This document shows positions 1 through 10,871 of a DNA stretch of 64,000 nucleotides, piece by piece; within the stretch, counting starts at the first letter, position 1, and each line of letters begins with the position of its first letter. The notes beneath the pieces are model-generated. The model ran no database searches and was not told the DNA's origin. It saw only the letters and a list, made by a program, of their open reading frames with translations. A program made the translations under genes and the position numbers. Source of the stretch: Stenocarpella maydis (Eukaryota; Ascomycota; Sordariomycetes; Diaporthales; Diaporthaceae); the NCBI GenBank assembly GCA_002270565.1, contig NQMI01000010.1:555791-619790 (forward strand), written 5' to 3'.

Positions 1-3
1 CCT

Positions 4-1209
4 TCAAATGCCGTCCGGATCGTCATCAAAATTTAATACACCTAGCATGTCGTCTTCGTCCGTGTCCTGTACAATCGTAGGCGACGATGCAAAGCGCTTG
101 TCGTCACTTGGCCCCAGGAATTCGTCGATGGGCACGCGTGGATCCGTTTTCGTCGGCGAGAGCACCGCGGCAGCAGACCTGTCCTTCTTCATGATCCCAA
201 GGCCTTGCATCGTGTACCGAAATGGCGCTGCTCTGAATGCGGAGACGTTGTCGGACACGGTGGTCACGATCCCGCCGATGGGGGTGTTGTTCATGATGAC
301 GTTCCCGGCAGAGGATGCAACGGCACCCCCGATGTCCAACGCCCGGCGCGCGGCTGCCCTTCGCCGCTTCTGCATCTCCGAGCTGCGCCACCACTGAGCA
401 GTCGCCTGGCCGACCATATAGACCACCTTGCCGTTTTGCTTCATGGTCTTTAGAACCTCGGACTGGAATTTCTGGGCTGTGATTCGATCCGCCTCGTTGC
501 CGTTGAACATGACTTCGACGCCATCGGCCTCGATTTCAACGAAGTCGTTCTCCCTGAGCTCATCTCTGGTGGGCTTATCTTCAGCGGTGATGCCCTGGTC
601 CTGGTTCCGGCCCTCACCATCACTGCCGGTGGGGTCGGCGTCGTCATCAAACTGAGCCTGAGCAGGAGGCTGGTGAAAGCGCCGCAGCGTCTGGGGCTCA
701 AGCTGTTGGAGATCCTCATGATACACACTTGCGGGAACCGGCGGTGGGCGGTGGGCCTGCTGGGCGAGACTTTGTTCTGAGCCTTGATGGGACAGCTGGG
801 GCTGTCGTGAGCGGCGTGACAGCCGTCGGCGGTCTGCAGGGCGGTGATGAGTGGCTGGGGTGGTGCTGGGCGAGGGCGAGTAGGACAGAGGCGGCGGGGG
901 GGACGCGGCCTCCGGGTGTTGCCAGGCGTTGACGGAGGAGTAGTTGTTGTTATTGCCAGGAGTACTATTGTTGTGGGGCCGTCCACCGCCGGCGGCGGCA
1001 GCAGCAGCAGCGGAATGGTGGAGTGCGGCTGGGGCCATGACGGGCTCAGCCGATCCGACCGGTGTGAGAGGCTCCATCAAGTCGTCCTCGTTGAGGCCTC
1101 TGAGGAAGGCGTCCTTGTCTTCCTCGTTGTCAAAATGGAACATGCCCTCGTCGTCATCGGCGTAGTCTCTACCCTCCATCATGGTGGGCGAGGGAGTGCG
1201 CTGCCTCAT
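4..1209 (-). CDS. Uncharacterised fungal protein, 401 aa, single exon
   Basis: I do not recognise this family. The open frame runs from an ATG at 1207-1209 to a TGA at 4-6, so it is complete although its 3' UTR lies outside the window. The first ~230 residues are low complexity: an acidic start (DYADDDEGMFHFDNEED), an Ala run, a Gly/Asn patch and Pro/Ser/Gln-rich sequence typical of disorder. From about residue 215 the sequence is more ordered, with an ADGVEVMFNGNEADRIT block, then VVYMVGQATAQWW and a strongly basic stretch (QKRRRAAARRAL) that could be a nuclear localisation signal. A small-residue segment (IGGAVASSAGNVIMNNTPIG) follows, and the C-terminus is acidic (DTDEDDMLG, FDDDPDG). No catalytic motif is visible. 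A nuclear or chromatin-associated role is a guess from composition only. Confidence 0.75.
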   Translation of the reverse strand: MRQRTPSPTMMEGRDYADDDEGMFHFDNEEDKDAFLRGLNEDDLMEPLTPVGSAEPVMAPAALHHSAAAAAAAGGGRPHNNSTPGNNNNYSSVNAWQHPEAASPPPPLSYSPSPSTTPATHHRPADRRRLSRRSRQPQLSHQGSEQSLAQQAHRPPPVPASVYHEDLQQLEPQTLRRFHQPPAQAQFDDDADPTGSDGEGRNQDQGITAEDKPTRDELRENDFVEIEADGVEVMFNGNEADRITAQKFQSEVLKTMKQNGKVVYMVGQATAQWWRSSEMQKRRRAAARRALDIGGAVASSAGNVIMNNTPIGGIVTTVSDNVSAFRAAPFRYTMQGLGIMKKDRSAAAVLSPTKTDPRVPIDEFLGPSDDKRFASSPTIVQDTDEDDMLGVLNFDDDPDGI

Positions 1210-2548
1210 AAGATGTGCGTTGCGGCTCGCCGCCGTGAATGGTGCGTATGTCGAGCAGGTAGCAAAAGGCGAGCGGGTATGAGTTTCGGGGATAGGAGGC
1301 GAGGTGAGAGAGTGAGGGGTGAGGGGTGACGGTTTGGGGTCAGTCAGTTAGTCAGAGCATGAAGCTGGGTTGGGTTGGGGTAGCGAGTGTGTAGGTAGCG
1401 CAGTGGGTGGCATCAGGTGAAGAGAAGGGGGGACAAGACCAGGCACAGGTTGGGGGGGCTGGCATAGGCGAAATGTCATGGAGCACGGTGCCGTCGATGG
1501 CCCTCCTGTCAGGTCTGGGGACGGCCAGTCGCAGGTTGTTGGTGTCGACAAGCCACGACAGGAGAACAAAAGAGAGATGTTTCTGTGCGAGTGCGAGCAA
1601 AGAAATGAAATGGTTGGGGTGAGAGCGAGGCGAGTATCGGGGCGGCGAAAGGGATGGAAATGGTCGAGCGTGGGTGTCTGTCTGCCTGAGACGAATGCCC
1701 TCAAAAGGCAGAGGCGGGATGCAGAGAGGAAATGGGTGACTCCTCACTGATGCAGCAGCAGGGACCTGGGCTTGGAGCAGGGACGTGTTAGGCGGCTAGC
1801 GAGCTACCAGACCACGAGGTTGAGACGGCAGGCCGCTGGATGAGGGATGGCTGGTGGGCACGAGCACGCGACTACTAGGCGCTAGACGGGGCCTGCTCGG
1901 ATAATAAACGCATTGTGCAGGTAGGTGGCCTATACCCGGATGTCCTCATGACTGAATCAGTACGCAGCAGGCCGGGTGCAGATATTACCCCAAGATAATT
2001 GATAGGGAGCAATCGGGGATGTAGGCGTCGGCCATGGTCATCCGGATAAGGCGAGCATGTTGCCACCATCTGTCATGGTCACGAGCCAACTCTGGTTCCT
2101 TGCAGAGGATATCGAAACTAATAAAGGTGCCTAAGTGCAGCCCCATATGAGATGGACCCATGTACTGCCCGAATCCTTCAACTTTATTTGAAGCATAGAG
2201 TCCTAGCTTCCTAGTCTCCGTTGGGCAGCTCTACATAGTACATCGTTGTGTTTCAGGCAGACCCCCAGGGGTCAACGTATAGTAGGCCGGACGAAGCCGT
2301 CATTGAGCTTGTCTCCGGCCTTCTTCCCATCCGCAGGATCGGCTGGAAGAAATAAGACTGCGACCGATGGGGAAGACAATAGACAAACCCAGAGACTCGG
2401 CCCGCTGAACAGCCTGACACTCCTGCACGCTTTCCGGCTACCAGGAGCAAAGCAGCAGAAGAAGGATCTTCTCTCTGGTCGGCTGACCCAGGAACCTCGC
2501 AATAGTATTCACACAAGTTATGTACACTTCAAGTCTTGCGTGTACCCT
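1210..2548. other. Intergenic: 5' leader of the orphan gene and 3' flank of NDUFS3
   Basis: No convincing gene. The part next to 1209 is low complexity on the plus strand (G-rich, GTCAGTCAGTTAGTCAG near 1338) and probably holds the promoter and a long 5' leader of the minus-strand gene. A CTACATAGTACAT motif at 2231-2243 recurs elsewhere in the window (see findings). Short open frames on both strands overlap each other and show no coding character. Confidence 0.5.
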
Positions 2549-3530
2549 CTATTTCTTGGGCTCCTCCTTCTTCTCCTCCGGCTTGGGTGTCGGCAGCTTG
2601 AAGCTCTCGGGCTTCCTGTCGACGCCAGGCCCAACTGGCTCCCACGCGCTCGAGCCGCCCTCAAAGTCGCGGAAAGCTTGCGTCAGCTCCAGAGGCTCCG
2701 TCACAATCCTCTTCTTCTCCTCGTCGTACCGAATCTCCGTGTATCCCGTCAGCGGGAAGTCCTTCCTCAGTGGGTGGCCCTCGAACCCGTAGTCGGTCAT
2801 GATGCGCCGCAGGTCAGGGTGGCCGACAAAGAATACTCCCATCAGATCGTATGCCTCGCGCTCATACCAGTTGGCACCCTCATACAGGCTCGTTATCGAC
2901 GGCACAGGGGAGGCCTCGTCGGCATAGGTCTTGACGCGGATGCGGCTGTTGTGGCGAACCGAGAGTAGGTTGTAGACGACTTCAAAGCGCTGGTCTCGCG
3001 TGGGGAAGTCGACGGCGGTGATATCGCTGAGCTGCGTGAACTCGGCGGCAGTGTGGTCTGGGCAGGGGGGCGAGCGAGGGCCATGTTAGCAAATGGTCGC
3101 GATGCGGCCGACGACAGACGGACTGGCTGCAAGCACCGGAGTATGACGACATACACTTGAGGAACGACATGACTGGGATGACGCCAGACGGTGAGATGTA
3201 GATGGTCAACTCATCCTTCCAGACCGAGAACTGTTGGATGTACTTGGGCACGACGCCCATCAGCCAGGCGCCGTATCTATGCAGGTTGTCGGCCTTGGAC
3301 TGGTATTTATCGGCAGGGTTGACGATGGGAACCTCGAGGGTGCCGAGCTTCTCCCGTTCCGCTGCACGGTAGTTCTTGGCATCCTTGGGGAGCTTGACGG
3401 CGTAGGAGCCGACGGCGGCGCGGGCGGAGGCCGAGAAGCACCGCGCAGCAGAAGCCTTGTTCTGGGCGGATGGCCTCGCCGGTCGCAGGGCCTGGGCCAA
3501 CACCCGGTTCCTGCAGAGCTTGCTGGCCAT
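2549..3530 (-). CDS. NDUFS3: NADH:ubiquinone oxidoreductase 30 kDa subunit (NDUFS3 / nuo-30.4)
   Basis: Core subunit of the peripheral arm of mitochondrial complex I. Two exons: 3530-3155 and 3057-2549, with an intron at 3154-3058 (donor GTATGT, acceptor CAG). Joined they give 294 aa, near the usual fungal length. The start (MASKLCRNR) opens a basic, Ser/Ala-rich mitochondrial presequence of roughly 40 residues. The family signature is complete near residues 190-230: [33 protein letters not shown] and KDFPLTGY. The exon junction falls in FLK-YHTAAEF, a conserved block. The C-terminus is a charged tail ([11 protein letters not shown]). An in-frame ATG lies 168 nt upstream, but the homologous start is the one used here. 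It is divergent from NOT4 with a 1.1-kb shared upstream region. Identification is very secure. Confidence 0.96.
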
Positions 3531-4642
3531 TCTGTACGGTATGCGAGGGGTTGTTGGAAGGTCAATTGGCGGCTGCAGGACCTTTCCGACGTGTGGTCGG
3601 ATGCGCCTCTCGGTGTCGGGCGGCTGGGCTGCGGTCTGCTGGAGCTGGAGCTGGGGGAGGTGGTGATGTCGTGCACTAGGCGAGACGGACTGGAGCAATG
3701 GGAGCGATGATTAAACCAAAGCCGCCAATTCGCTGGAGCCGGCCGGAAGCTGGGGGACGGGGTCAGGTGATCTCGCACGTGCGGCTGGCTGCTTTTGGGC
3801 TGTACCACCCAGCAACGTGTTGAATGCCTCGGATGCAGTGTCACGGATATAGACAAATGTATGTCATGAGCAATCTCTGACGGGCGGTATTGGTGACGTT
3901 CAAAGCTGGGTAGGTAAAGTAGGCACTCGGTACACAGTCGTTCGCCCGGTCGCCACTCGCCAGTTGTCAGTGCCAGCAGCAGTCAACAACCATCAGACAC
4001 GGAGGGGGTTCGGGTCTGGCTGGCAAGGCTGGGTACCGAAACGCTTGAACACGTCGGTTGCTGACTGCACACTACATAGTACTTAGATAGTGCTACACAT
4101 GCACCGTTCTGCGCCGTGCCGTCCTGACCCCCTGTTGCCTTCTGCCTATTGGTTCCTGGCAACCGGGGTGGAGCTAGTCCTGGCTGGGCACTAGCGGCTT
4201 TCCTTCCGTCTGTGCTCCTTCCACCTTGGCCCGTGGCGTGGAAAGGCTTTTGATGCCAACCACGACTGAGAACCTCCTGTTACTGCTGCTTTTCCTCCTC
4301 ATCAGCCATCCCGCCAGCATCAACCCGTCTCCCCCTCCTCTCTCAACCCCCTCCCAGAGGCGCAACCTTACAGCTGCCACATGCCACATTTGCACAGGAT
4401 CCCTCTCTCCCGTGTTGATCATTGCATTTAATCATCTCATTCCGACTGCCTCTCGAAACCTGGCTTAGGTCCACCCCCTGTCGACCTTAACCGACTTGTG
4501 TAGTATCCTGCCTTTGTCACCGTGACAGCCCTGGCATCCTCGCCTTAGCTGCAAACGATCTCTTCGCCGCGCAACTCGGTCTGCCTGTGGACTCAGCGAC
4601 GATAAACACAACAAAACAACCGCTGTGACTCTGATACCAGCC
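3531..4642. promoter_or_regulatory. Shared divergent promoter region, NDUFS3 (-) and NOT4 (+)
   Basis: 1.1 kb without a convincing gene between two divergently transcribed starts. The NOT4 side (about 4240-4640) is pyrimidine-rich with CT blocks and an A/C-rich leader (AAACACAACAAAACAACC at 4603-4620) just before the ATG, as expected for a fungal 5' UTR. A CTACATAGTACTTAG copy of the recurrent intergenic motif lies at 4072-4086. I see no clear TATA box on either side. Confidence 0.5.
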
Positions 4643-7600
4643 ATGGCACCTCAGGATCAGTACCTCGATGATGAGGAGGAGACCTGGTGAGCACCCCACG
4701 CGCCTTGCGTCCCAACCACCCGTCCCTCCCTCCGACCTTTGCTGCACGATGCAGCCCGCAATAGACGACGCCCATCTTCATGCATTTATTGACTTCTACT
4801 TAGCCCTCTCTGCATCGAAGAGTTTGACCTCTCCGACAAGAACTTTCGGCCCTGTCCCTGTGGATACCAGGTAAGCTTGTGCTGTCAGGACCTCCCGACG
4901 TGGGGGCTCGTTTTCTAACCCTACCTCTCGACATCTAGGTGTGCCAGTTCTGTTTCCACAACATCAAAAACAACATAAATGGTCTTTGCCCCGCCTGCCG
5001 TCGACCTTACGACGAAAAGACAATACAGTACAAGGCCGTTACAGCTGAAGAGTCGGTCACCCCCGCAGCCTTACTTACCACCGTGTCTTTGCTGACAGCA
5101 CTCAGGCAAGCCGAGTTTCGCGCCAGACAACAGACAAGCAAAAAGAAACGTGCCGAGTTGCAAGGCCAGAAGGAGATACAGAGGCGAGACACGGAGAAGG
5201 ATGCGCGCAAGAACCTGGTCGGCATACGCGTCGTCCAAAAGAACCTCGTCTACGTCACCGGCCTGACCCCCACCGTACGGGAGGACGAGCTTCTCAAGAC
5301 CCTCCGACAACCCCAGTTCTTTGGGCAGTATGGCAACATTCAGAAGATTTCGATTAGCAACCGAAAGACCCAAGACGGCCACAACCAGTCCCTGGGTATC
5401 TACGTTACTTTCGAGAAGAAGGAGGATGCCCAGCGCTGTATCCAGGCGGTCAACGGCTCCCAGAACGGCGAGCGAATCCTCAAGGCCCAGCTCGGCACCA
5501 CAAAGTACTGTTCGGCATGGCTCCGATATGAGCAGTGCAACAATCGCCAGTGTATGTTTTTGCATGAACTCGGCGATGAGGAAGACAGCTACACCAGGCA
5601 GGATCTTTCTTCATTGAATAGCATGCAGACGCAGCGACCGTACGGTGGAGGAAACCCTTCACGGTCAGCGTCTCGACAACATGGCCCTCCTCCACAGTCG
5701 CACCCAGCGCCTCAGCCCATGGCTCGCACCTCTAGCAAAGACGGATCTGAGAGCGGGGATGCTCCGGCTCTGCCAGCCTCGGCGAACTGGGCCCGCAGCC
5801 AACAGCAGCGCAGCCGGCGCGGCAGCCATGCAACCAGTGGTGCAGCGTCGAGCCCGGCCGTGTCCATGTCCTTACCCGCAACAACCGAAGCGACCGAGGA
5901 GGCTGTGGAATCTGCGGCACAAGAAGCGCCCCAGGAAGAACCCACCCCACAGCCCGAACCTCGTGCCGCAGACGAATCAAACGAGTCTCTGGTGACGGAA
6001 CTTCCAGAGCCGAAGAACCCCTGGGATACTGCGTATCGTGAAATCATGAATGCCTTGGGTGGCGCGGAGCTCAATCTTCGACCCGTCACGCCCGATAACT
6101 CTATACCGCCTCTGTTTGACCCTCGAGGAGGCGAGCGGCGACGGGCGATGCGGGAAGAGGAGGAGCGCCAACTCAACGGGGAGCACGAGCAGCAGCAAAG
6201 CGAGCCAGTTGAACCAGCCGAGCCCGAGGGAGAGCCTGAGAGTGGAAGCTTGGCTTTGGGGGGCGAGCCGGAGGAGCGCGATCAGAGCCGTGAAACACAT
6301 GCTTTTGAGCAGCGGAGGTCGATCGCCCAGGTACCCATCCAGCGCACCAATACCGAGGGTCTGTTCGGCCCCAATGTTGGCTCAAGTTTCGCTCAGGGCG
6401 CGGCCAACGTCACCACAATCGGCAACCGCACCCTGACTCCACAGCAGCAAACCTACATGCGCCCGCAAGCAAACTTTGCCGAGAGCATGCCGCCTGGTAT
6501 CAACGCCTCTCAGTCCGCGTTGTTCCAGGGACAGGGACAGGGCCATAGCCGGCAGACATCCCGCTACAGCTTCGCCAACGAAAGCCAAGCCTCGGCCAAC
6601 ACTGTGAAGCTTGCTACCAACCCTCGCCTCATGGCGCAGCAGCAGGCCTCCATGATGCCCTCAACTTTCCACTCGCAGCCGAGCGGCCAGTACTACTCCT
6701 CATCTTCTATGCCTGGTCCTCCACCGGGGCTCAAGTCCACGGGAACACCCCCGAGCATGTTTGGCCAAGGCAACGCGTTTGGCAGCTCCGGGTTTGGCGC
6801 GAAGGACTCTAACGAGGTCCTTCAAAATCTGATCAGGACTCGAGCGGGTGGAGTCGGCCAGGCCCATGATGCTAACAAGCGTGAGTACATATTTCCTTCT
6901 TTTCCCAACCAGTACCCACCTTCCTCCTCCTCCACCCCAGCTCCTGCTACCGCCGGCTTCATGGGAGCGCTCTATAATGGAGCATACCAAGATCTCGGTG
7001 CCAAGCAGAAGAAGAAGGGGAAGAAGCACAGGCACGCTAACACTTCCTCCTCTGGGGGGAGTGGCTTAGTAGATCTTGCGGACCCGAGCATCCTGCAGGC
7101 GAGAATCCAGCATCATCAACAGAGCAATGCCGGGGTCGGATCGGGGCTGTTTGGAGGTCAGGCCCAAGGTGGGTACAACCCCAACATGTTGTACAACTCT
7201 CAGCCGCAATATCGGGGTTGGTAAGGCGGGACACGTTCCTGTCTTCCCCTCCTCCTGTTGGCCATACCCGAAACCTTTTCCTTTTCTCTCTCTCTCTTTT
7301 TTTCGATGTCTGGAACGATATTCTGTACGCTTTATAATGCAGGCGTTTTCGGCCTGCAAGGGAACGGCCACAGGGCAGCACGACGGACCATGGACAGTGC
7401 GGTTTTGACTGCTTTCTGAGTTTTGAGCGAGCATCGCGAAACGCCGGCCGCTCACGGGTTGCAGGCCGGCGGGATTTGCAAAGGCGTCACGTTGCATTTG
7501 GGCAAAAAGAAAAAGAAAACAAGAGGAGTCGGAAGGCGGTCTCTTAAGGAGACATATCCTCGAAAGGCGCTGTCTCACAGGATTGGCACCCTACATACCG

Positions 7601-10502
7601 CTTCCACATACCTCGAGCTCAGGGTTACGTCAGGCAAGCCATCTCGTCCTCCTCAAGGTCACCTATGTACGTTAACATCACGTGCCCAGTTTCCGGTCAA
7701 CAACTCCGGGGCTGATGCGGCATGAATTCCTGAGGATAATAGAGAAAATCTTCTTTGCCAACAATAACGTGCCTCGCTTGCTTCTCAAGAATCTGCCGGG
7801 ATCGCCTAGATGGAAGCCGTGACCAACCTTGAGCCTTCTTGTATATAATTACTCTTGGGGGTGTCGTCGTGCTGCCTTGTGGCGTTCCTTTCGCTGCCTC
7901 GCTCCACCACATAATTCGGTATAGACATAGATGAGTGCTAACTGCATTTCTCTTAGACGAGGACGACCCGTTCCTGAACGACGCCACCAACATTGTCGAC
8001 GCCCTCGTGTCCGATGATCCGATCGAGGAAGACACTTCCGCGCCAGGGGATGCGTTCCAGGCGTTCGGTGGCCCCACAGCCCCAGCCATCCCGCCTCCTG
8101 GCTTGGGTTTCGTGGGGCATAGTCACCCTGCGCGGACCGCGACGCCCTTGCAAGCGCCCCCGGGACTCGGTGGCCCGGTGATTCCCCCGACTGGTGGCCT
8201 GCTCTCAACCGATGCACCCAGCCCTGTTATTCCACTCAAGCCCGCATCTGCGTCTCCCGCCTTAGCCGCCGGCTCCACGGGTGTGAGCAAGAAAGGGGCT
8301 GAGCCGGCCACTGGATCTCAGGCCAAGAAACACATCAAAGCACTGGCTCTCGACAGTGGCTTGTCTATGGAGATTGCGTCCCAGGCAAACGCATCCGCCA
8401 AGGGCAAGAAGCCATTGCTTCAGGAGGAAGACTTCCCAGCCCTAGAATCGGCCAAACCTACGTCACGCGCCTCAACACCTGCGCCGCCGAAGGCTCCCTC
8501 TATCAAGACCCCGATGGTGGCGAAGAAGGTCCATGCGGAGACCTCCAAGTCGGCGACGACGCCTGCTGCAAGCGATAACCCTGGCCAGCCTGCATCCATA
8601 CCGAAGGCTGAGAAGAAGGCTGAGAAGAAGGTTGTACCTGGTGTTCTGAACATTGCGGCGGCGACCAAAGCAGCTGCGGCAAAGTCCAATCCCCCGTCCA
8701 CTGTGACCTCGGCCGTAGAGAAGGCGGATGATTCAGCGTTTCCGGCCTTGCCAACTCCAAGTTCGGTTTCTGTGTCCTCGCCCGCTACTCGGGTACCCAA
8801 GACTTTGCGAGTTGTTTCGACGCCCAAGGCGGAGACGCCTCCATCCGTGTCGGCAAGTGCTGCGGCGCCTGCGTCACTCCGTCATGCGTTCAGCACTCTA
8901 CAGCGGCCGGAGACACCGGGCAGTGCGGATGTGTCAGATACTGCGTCCATCCTGTCAGCGTCGGCATCTGCTTCTCGGACGAACTCTCCACCGCCCGGTC
9001 TTTCGCGAGTCGGCTCAGCCGCTGTCCGAAACACAACCAAGAGCCAGCAACGCAAAGCGAGAAAAGACGCGACGAAGAAGGAAGCGGCTGCGATAGCAGT
9101 TCAAGCGAAGCCGGAGCCCGAAGTCGTCATTGCACCCATCGTGGGTCGCAAGAAGAAGCAGAAGAAGGAGCCAAAGCAGACGGTGCCCAAGGATACGGCC
9201 CCGCCAATGGAGAGTCGGCCCCAGTCACCCGGCCCAGCAGAGAAGTCTGCCGAAAAGGAAGCCAAGCTCGCAGGCGAGGAGAAAGTTTCCACGTATCGCC
9301 AGGCAGTCAACGAATCGATGAGTTTGGAAGAGCCGCTGGTTCCTCGGTCAAGGCGGAAGGAAGGCAATGCGTCTTCCAGCGGCGAGGCATCGAAGCCAGT
9401 GACTGACAGACCGGTCCCTCCACCAGCCGCCATTCTCCGTGAGCTTGCGTCCGCTGGCTGGATCACAGACGTCGACGCGCTTAGCCTACTGAAAGGCGTT
9501 ACAAGCACCTCTCACCGTTCTGAACAGTACACTCCCGTCGTGCCCAAGGACGGCTTAACCGAGATCAAGTCCATGCTTATTGAGGAGGACCAACAGGCGC
9601 TCCTCTCCGGCAAGCCCGTGCACAAAATCATCGATGGCTCTCGCGTATTGCTCACACCCAACGGCAACTGCGTGCGCAACCTGACTGCCGCCGAGGAGAA
9701 GCGCTACCTTGAATTGCTGGCCGAACTCGCTGCGAAGGTTGGCGATCCTGCAACGTACGTGCACTCACGCCATGAGGCGGGTAACGGTTTCAGCGTGATT
9801 AAGGGTCGCGCTGTAGCCAACGGCACGCCAAGCTACTTCCCTCAAGGGCCAGCCACCACCACAGCAGATGGTTTGCGTCTTCCTGCGGTCTCGGACCCGG
9901 TGCAGAAGATGACCCGCGAGGAGGCCCTTGCCAACATCAACCAGTCCATCCTGCCACGTCTGAACCTTGGCACGGCAAACCTGAACACGCTTGCGGCCGT
10001 CACCGATCCCAAGCATACCATGGGCACTTCATCCTGTCCAGGCCAGAACAACAATGCCCCTCAGACCCCGCCTCTATCGAAGCAGGACCTCGCCAATGCA
10101 ACCAACGCACTCAACTCGCTTGCTCCGCTCATTCTGAATTTCGCGTCGTCTGGTTCACCGTCATCCACTGCCGCGCTGGCCGCCGAGCTCACAGGTCAGT
10201 CCGCGGGCTCAAGCCTGGCGAAGCTCGACCCCACAGATGAGTTCTCGGGCATGGCGAACACCATGACATCGACGCCGTCGATGCCGTCGCTCGCGTCGTC
10301 CGTCACAGGCAAGAGCAGCAACGTTGGTGCCTCGTCGAGCGCCCTGGCAAACTTTCCAATGATGAGCGTCGAGGACATGGAGCAGGCGTTCGCGCTCGCC
10401 AAGAAGGAGGCTGAGAAGATGGAGAAGAGCCTGAACCAGGTGATCAAGAAGAACCGAAAGCTCCTGTCCCTGTCGAGCTCAGGCGGCGGCGGTGTGCATT
10501 GA
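4643..10502 (+). CDS. NOT4: CCR4-NOT complex E3 ubiquitin ligase subunit NOT4, long isoform
   Basis: E3 ligase of the CCR4-NOT mRNA decay complex, involved in ribosome and nascent-chain quality control. Exons: 4643-4686, 4804-4870, 4939-6880 and 7957-10502; phases match at every junction. A further intron at 5052-5105 (GTCGGT to CAG, branch GCTGAC) is likely: it is 54 nt and stop-free, and removing it restores the usual family spacing (AEE-QAEFRARQQ). Length is then about 1514 aa. Domains: C4C4 RING with Cys 15, 18, 32, 34, 39, 42, 54 and 57; a basic coiled linker; an RRM starting near residue 120 (NLVYVTGL); a CCCH finger (C-x8-C-x4-C-x3-H, CSAWLRYEQC...CMFLH). The long disordered part holds PPGL motifs, an EEDFPALESAKP block, an ordered region (ILRELASAGWITDVDALSLL) and a C-terminal coiled coil (KKEAEKMEKSLNQVIKKNRK). 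The stop at 10500-10502 is TGA-CTA-G; see the extension. Confidence 0.9.
6881..7224 (+). CDS. NOT4: Alternative C-terminus of NOT4 (short isoform, intron retained)
   Basis: The NOT4 reading frame stays open past the GTGAGT donor at 6881 for 113 codons to a TAA at 7222-7224. The read-through protein is not random: it has QKKKGKKHRHANTSSS followed by GGSGLVDLADPSILQARIQ and an Asn/Tyr/Gly-rich end (NPNMLYN, PQYRGW). Used as the terminal coding segment, it gives an isoform of about 780 aa that keeps the RING, RRM and CCCH finger but loses the 7957-10502 part. The intron removed in the long isoform would be 1076 nt, unusually long for this genome, with GCTAAC at 7937 and TTAG at 7953-7956. A pyrimidine-rich 3' UTR-like stretch follows 7225. 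I infer alternative splicing or polyadenylation. A separate downstream gene starting near 7935 is the alternative, but no ATG fits well. Confidence 0.6.
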
Positions 10503-10871
10503 CTAGTTGGCGGCCCCGCGACCTGCGCCACAACGACGCCTACGGATGCTACCAAGACTTCTGGCAGCGCCACCGCTGACTCGAGGGACACGCACCTGCG
10601 GAGGCGCGAGCTGTTGCAGCGCGGCATCGCGAGGGTAGGGCTCGCCGCGTCCCGCGCCGTCGGGTTCGATGAGCTTCGGTTCGGCGGCGCACTCGGCATC
10701 GGCTGCGGCTGTGCGCTGCGGGCGACTGTTGCTGCGGTGTGCGTGTTCAGCGTTGTCTTGGCCAGGATTGCTCTGTCGATGGTCACGGCGGTCGTGGGCA
10801 TCTACAGCTTCGGGGTGTGGACAGTGAGAGCCTTGGTCGCGCTTCTCGACTGGATCGGGGCCACGTACTAA
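10500..10871 (+). other. Candidate stop-codon readthrough extension of NOT4 (UGA-CUA-G)
   Basis: The NOT4 stop codon TGA (10500-10502) is followed directly by CTA G, the established high-readthrough context UGA-CUA-G. The same frame then stays open for 122 codons (10503-10868) to a TAA at 10869-10871. By hand count about 80% of its third positions are G or C, like the flanking exon. The first ~35 residues are polar and end in a basic patch (HLRRRELLQR). The rest is hydrophobic, with an uncharged 14-residue stretch (10722-10763) and a 20-residue one (10767-10826) containing GIYSFGVW. This would add a possible membrane-anchoring tail. No splice acceptor with fitting phase was found that would instead join this frame. 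A minus-strand open frame also crosses the region, so openness alone is weak evidence. Confidence 0.55.

Noticed and set aside
2246..2968. 240-aa plus-strand ORF over the NDUFS3 second exon
   Set aside because: It is antisense to a clearly conserved gene and shows no domain.
6881..6912. 32-nt GT-AG intron at the NOT4 alternative end (GTGAGT to CCAG)
   Set aside because: It is shorter than credible fungal introns, and removing it destroys the protein-like frame that follows.
10196..10801. 201-aa minus-strand ORF overlapping the NOT4 3' end
   Set aside because: It lies antisense to a coding region with high GC3, has low-complexity Thr/Ala/Pro composition and no family resemblance. It is a shadow, but I kept it in mind as a caution for the readthrough claim.
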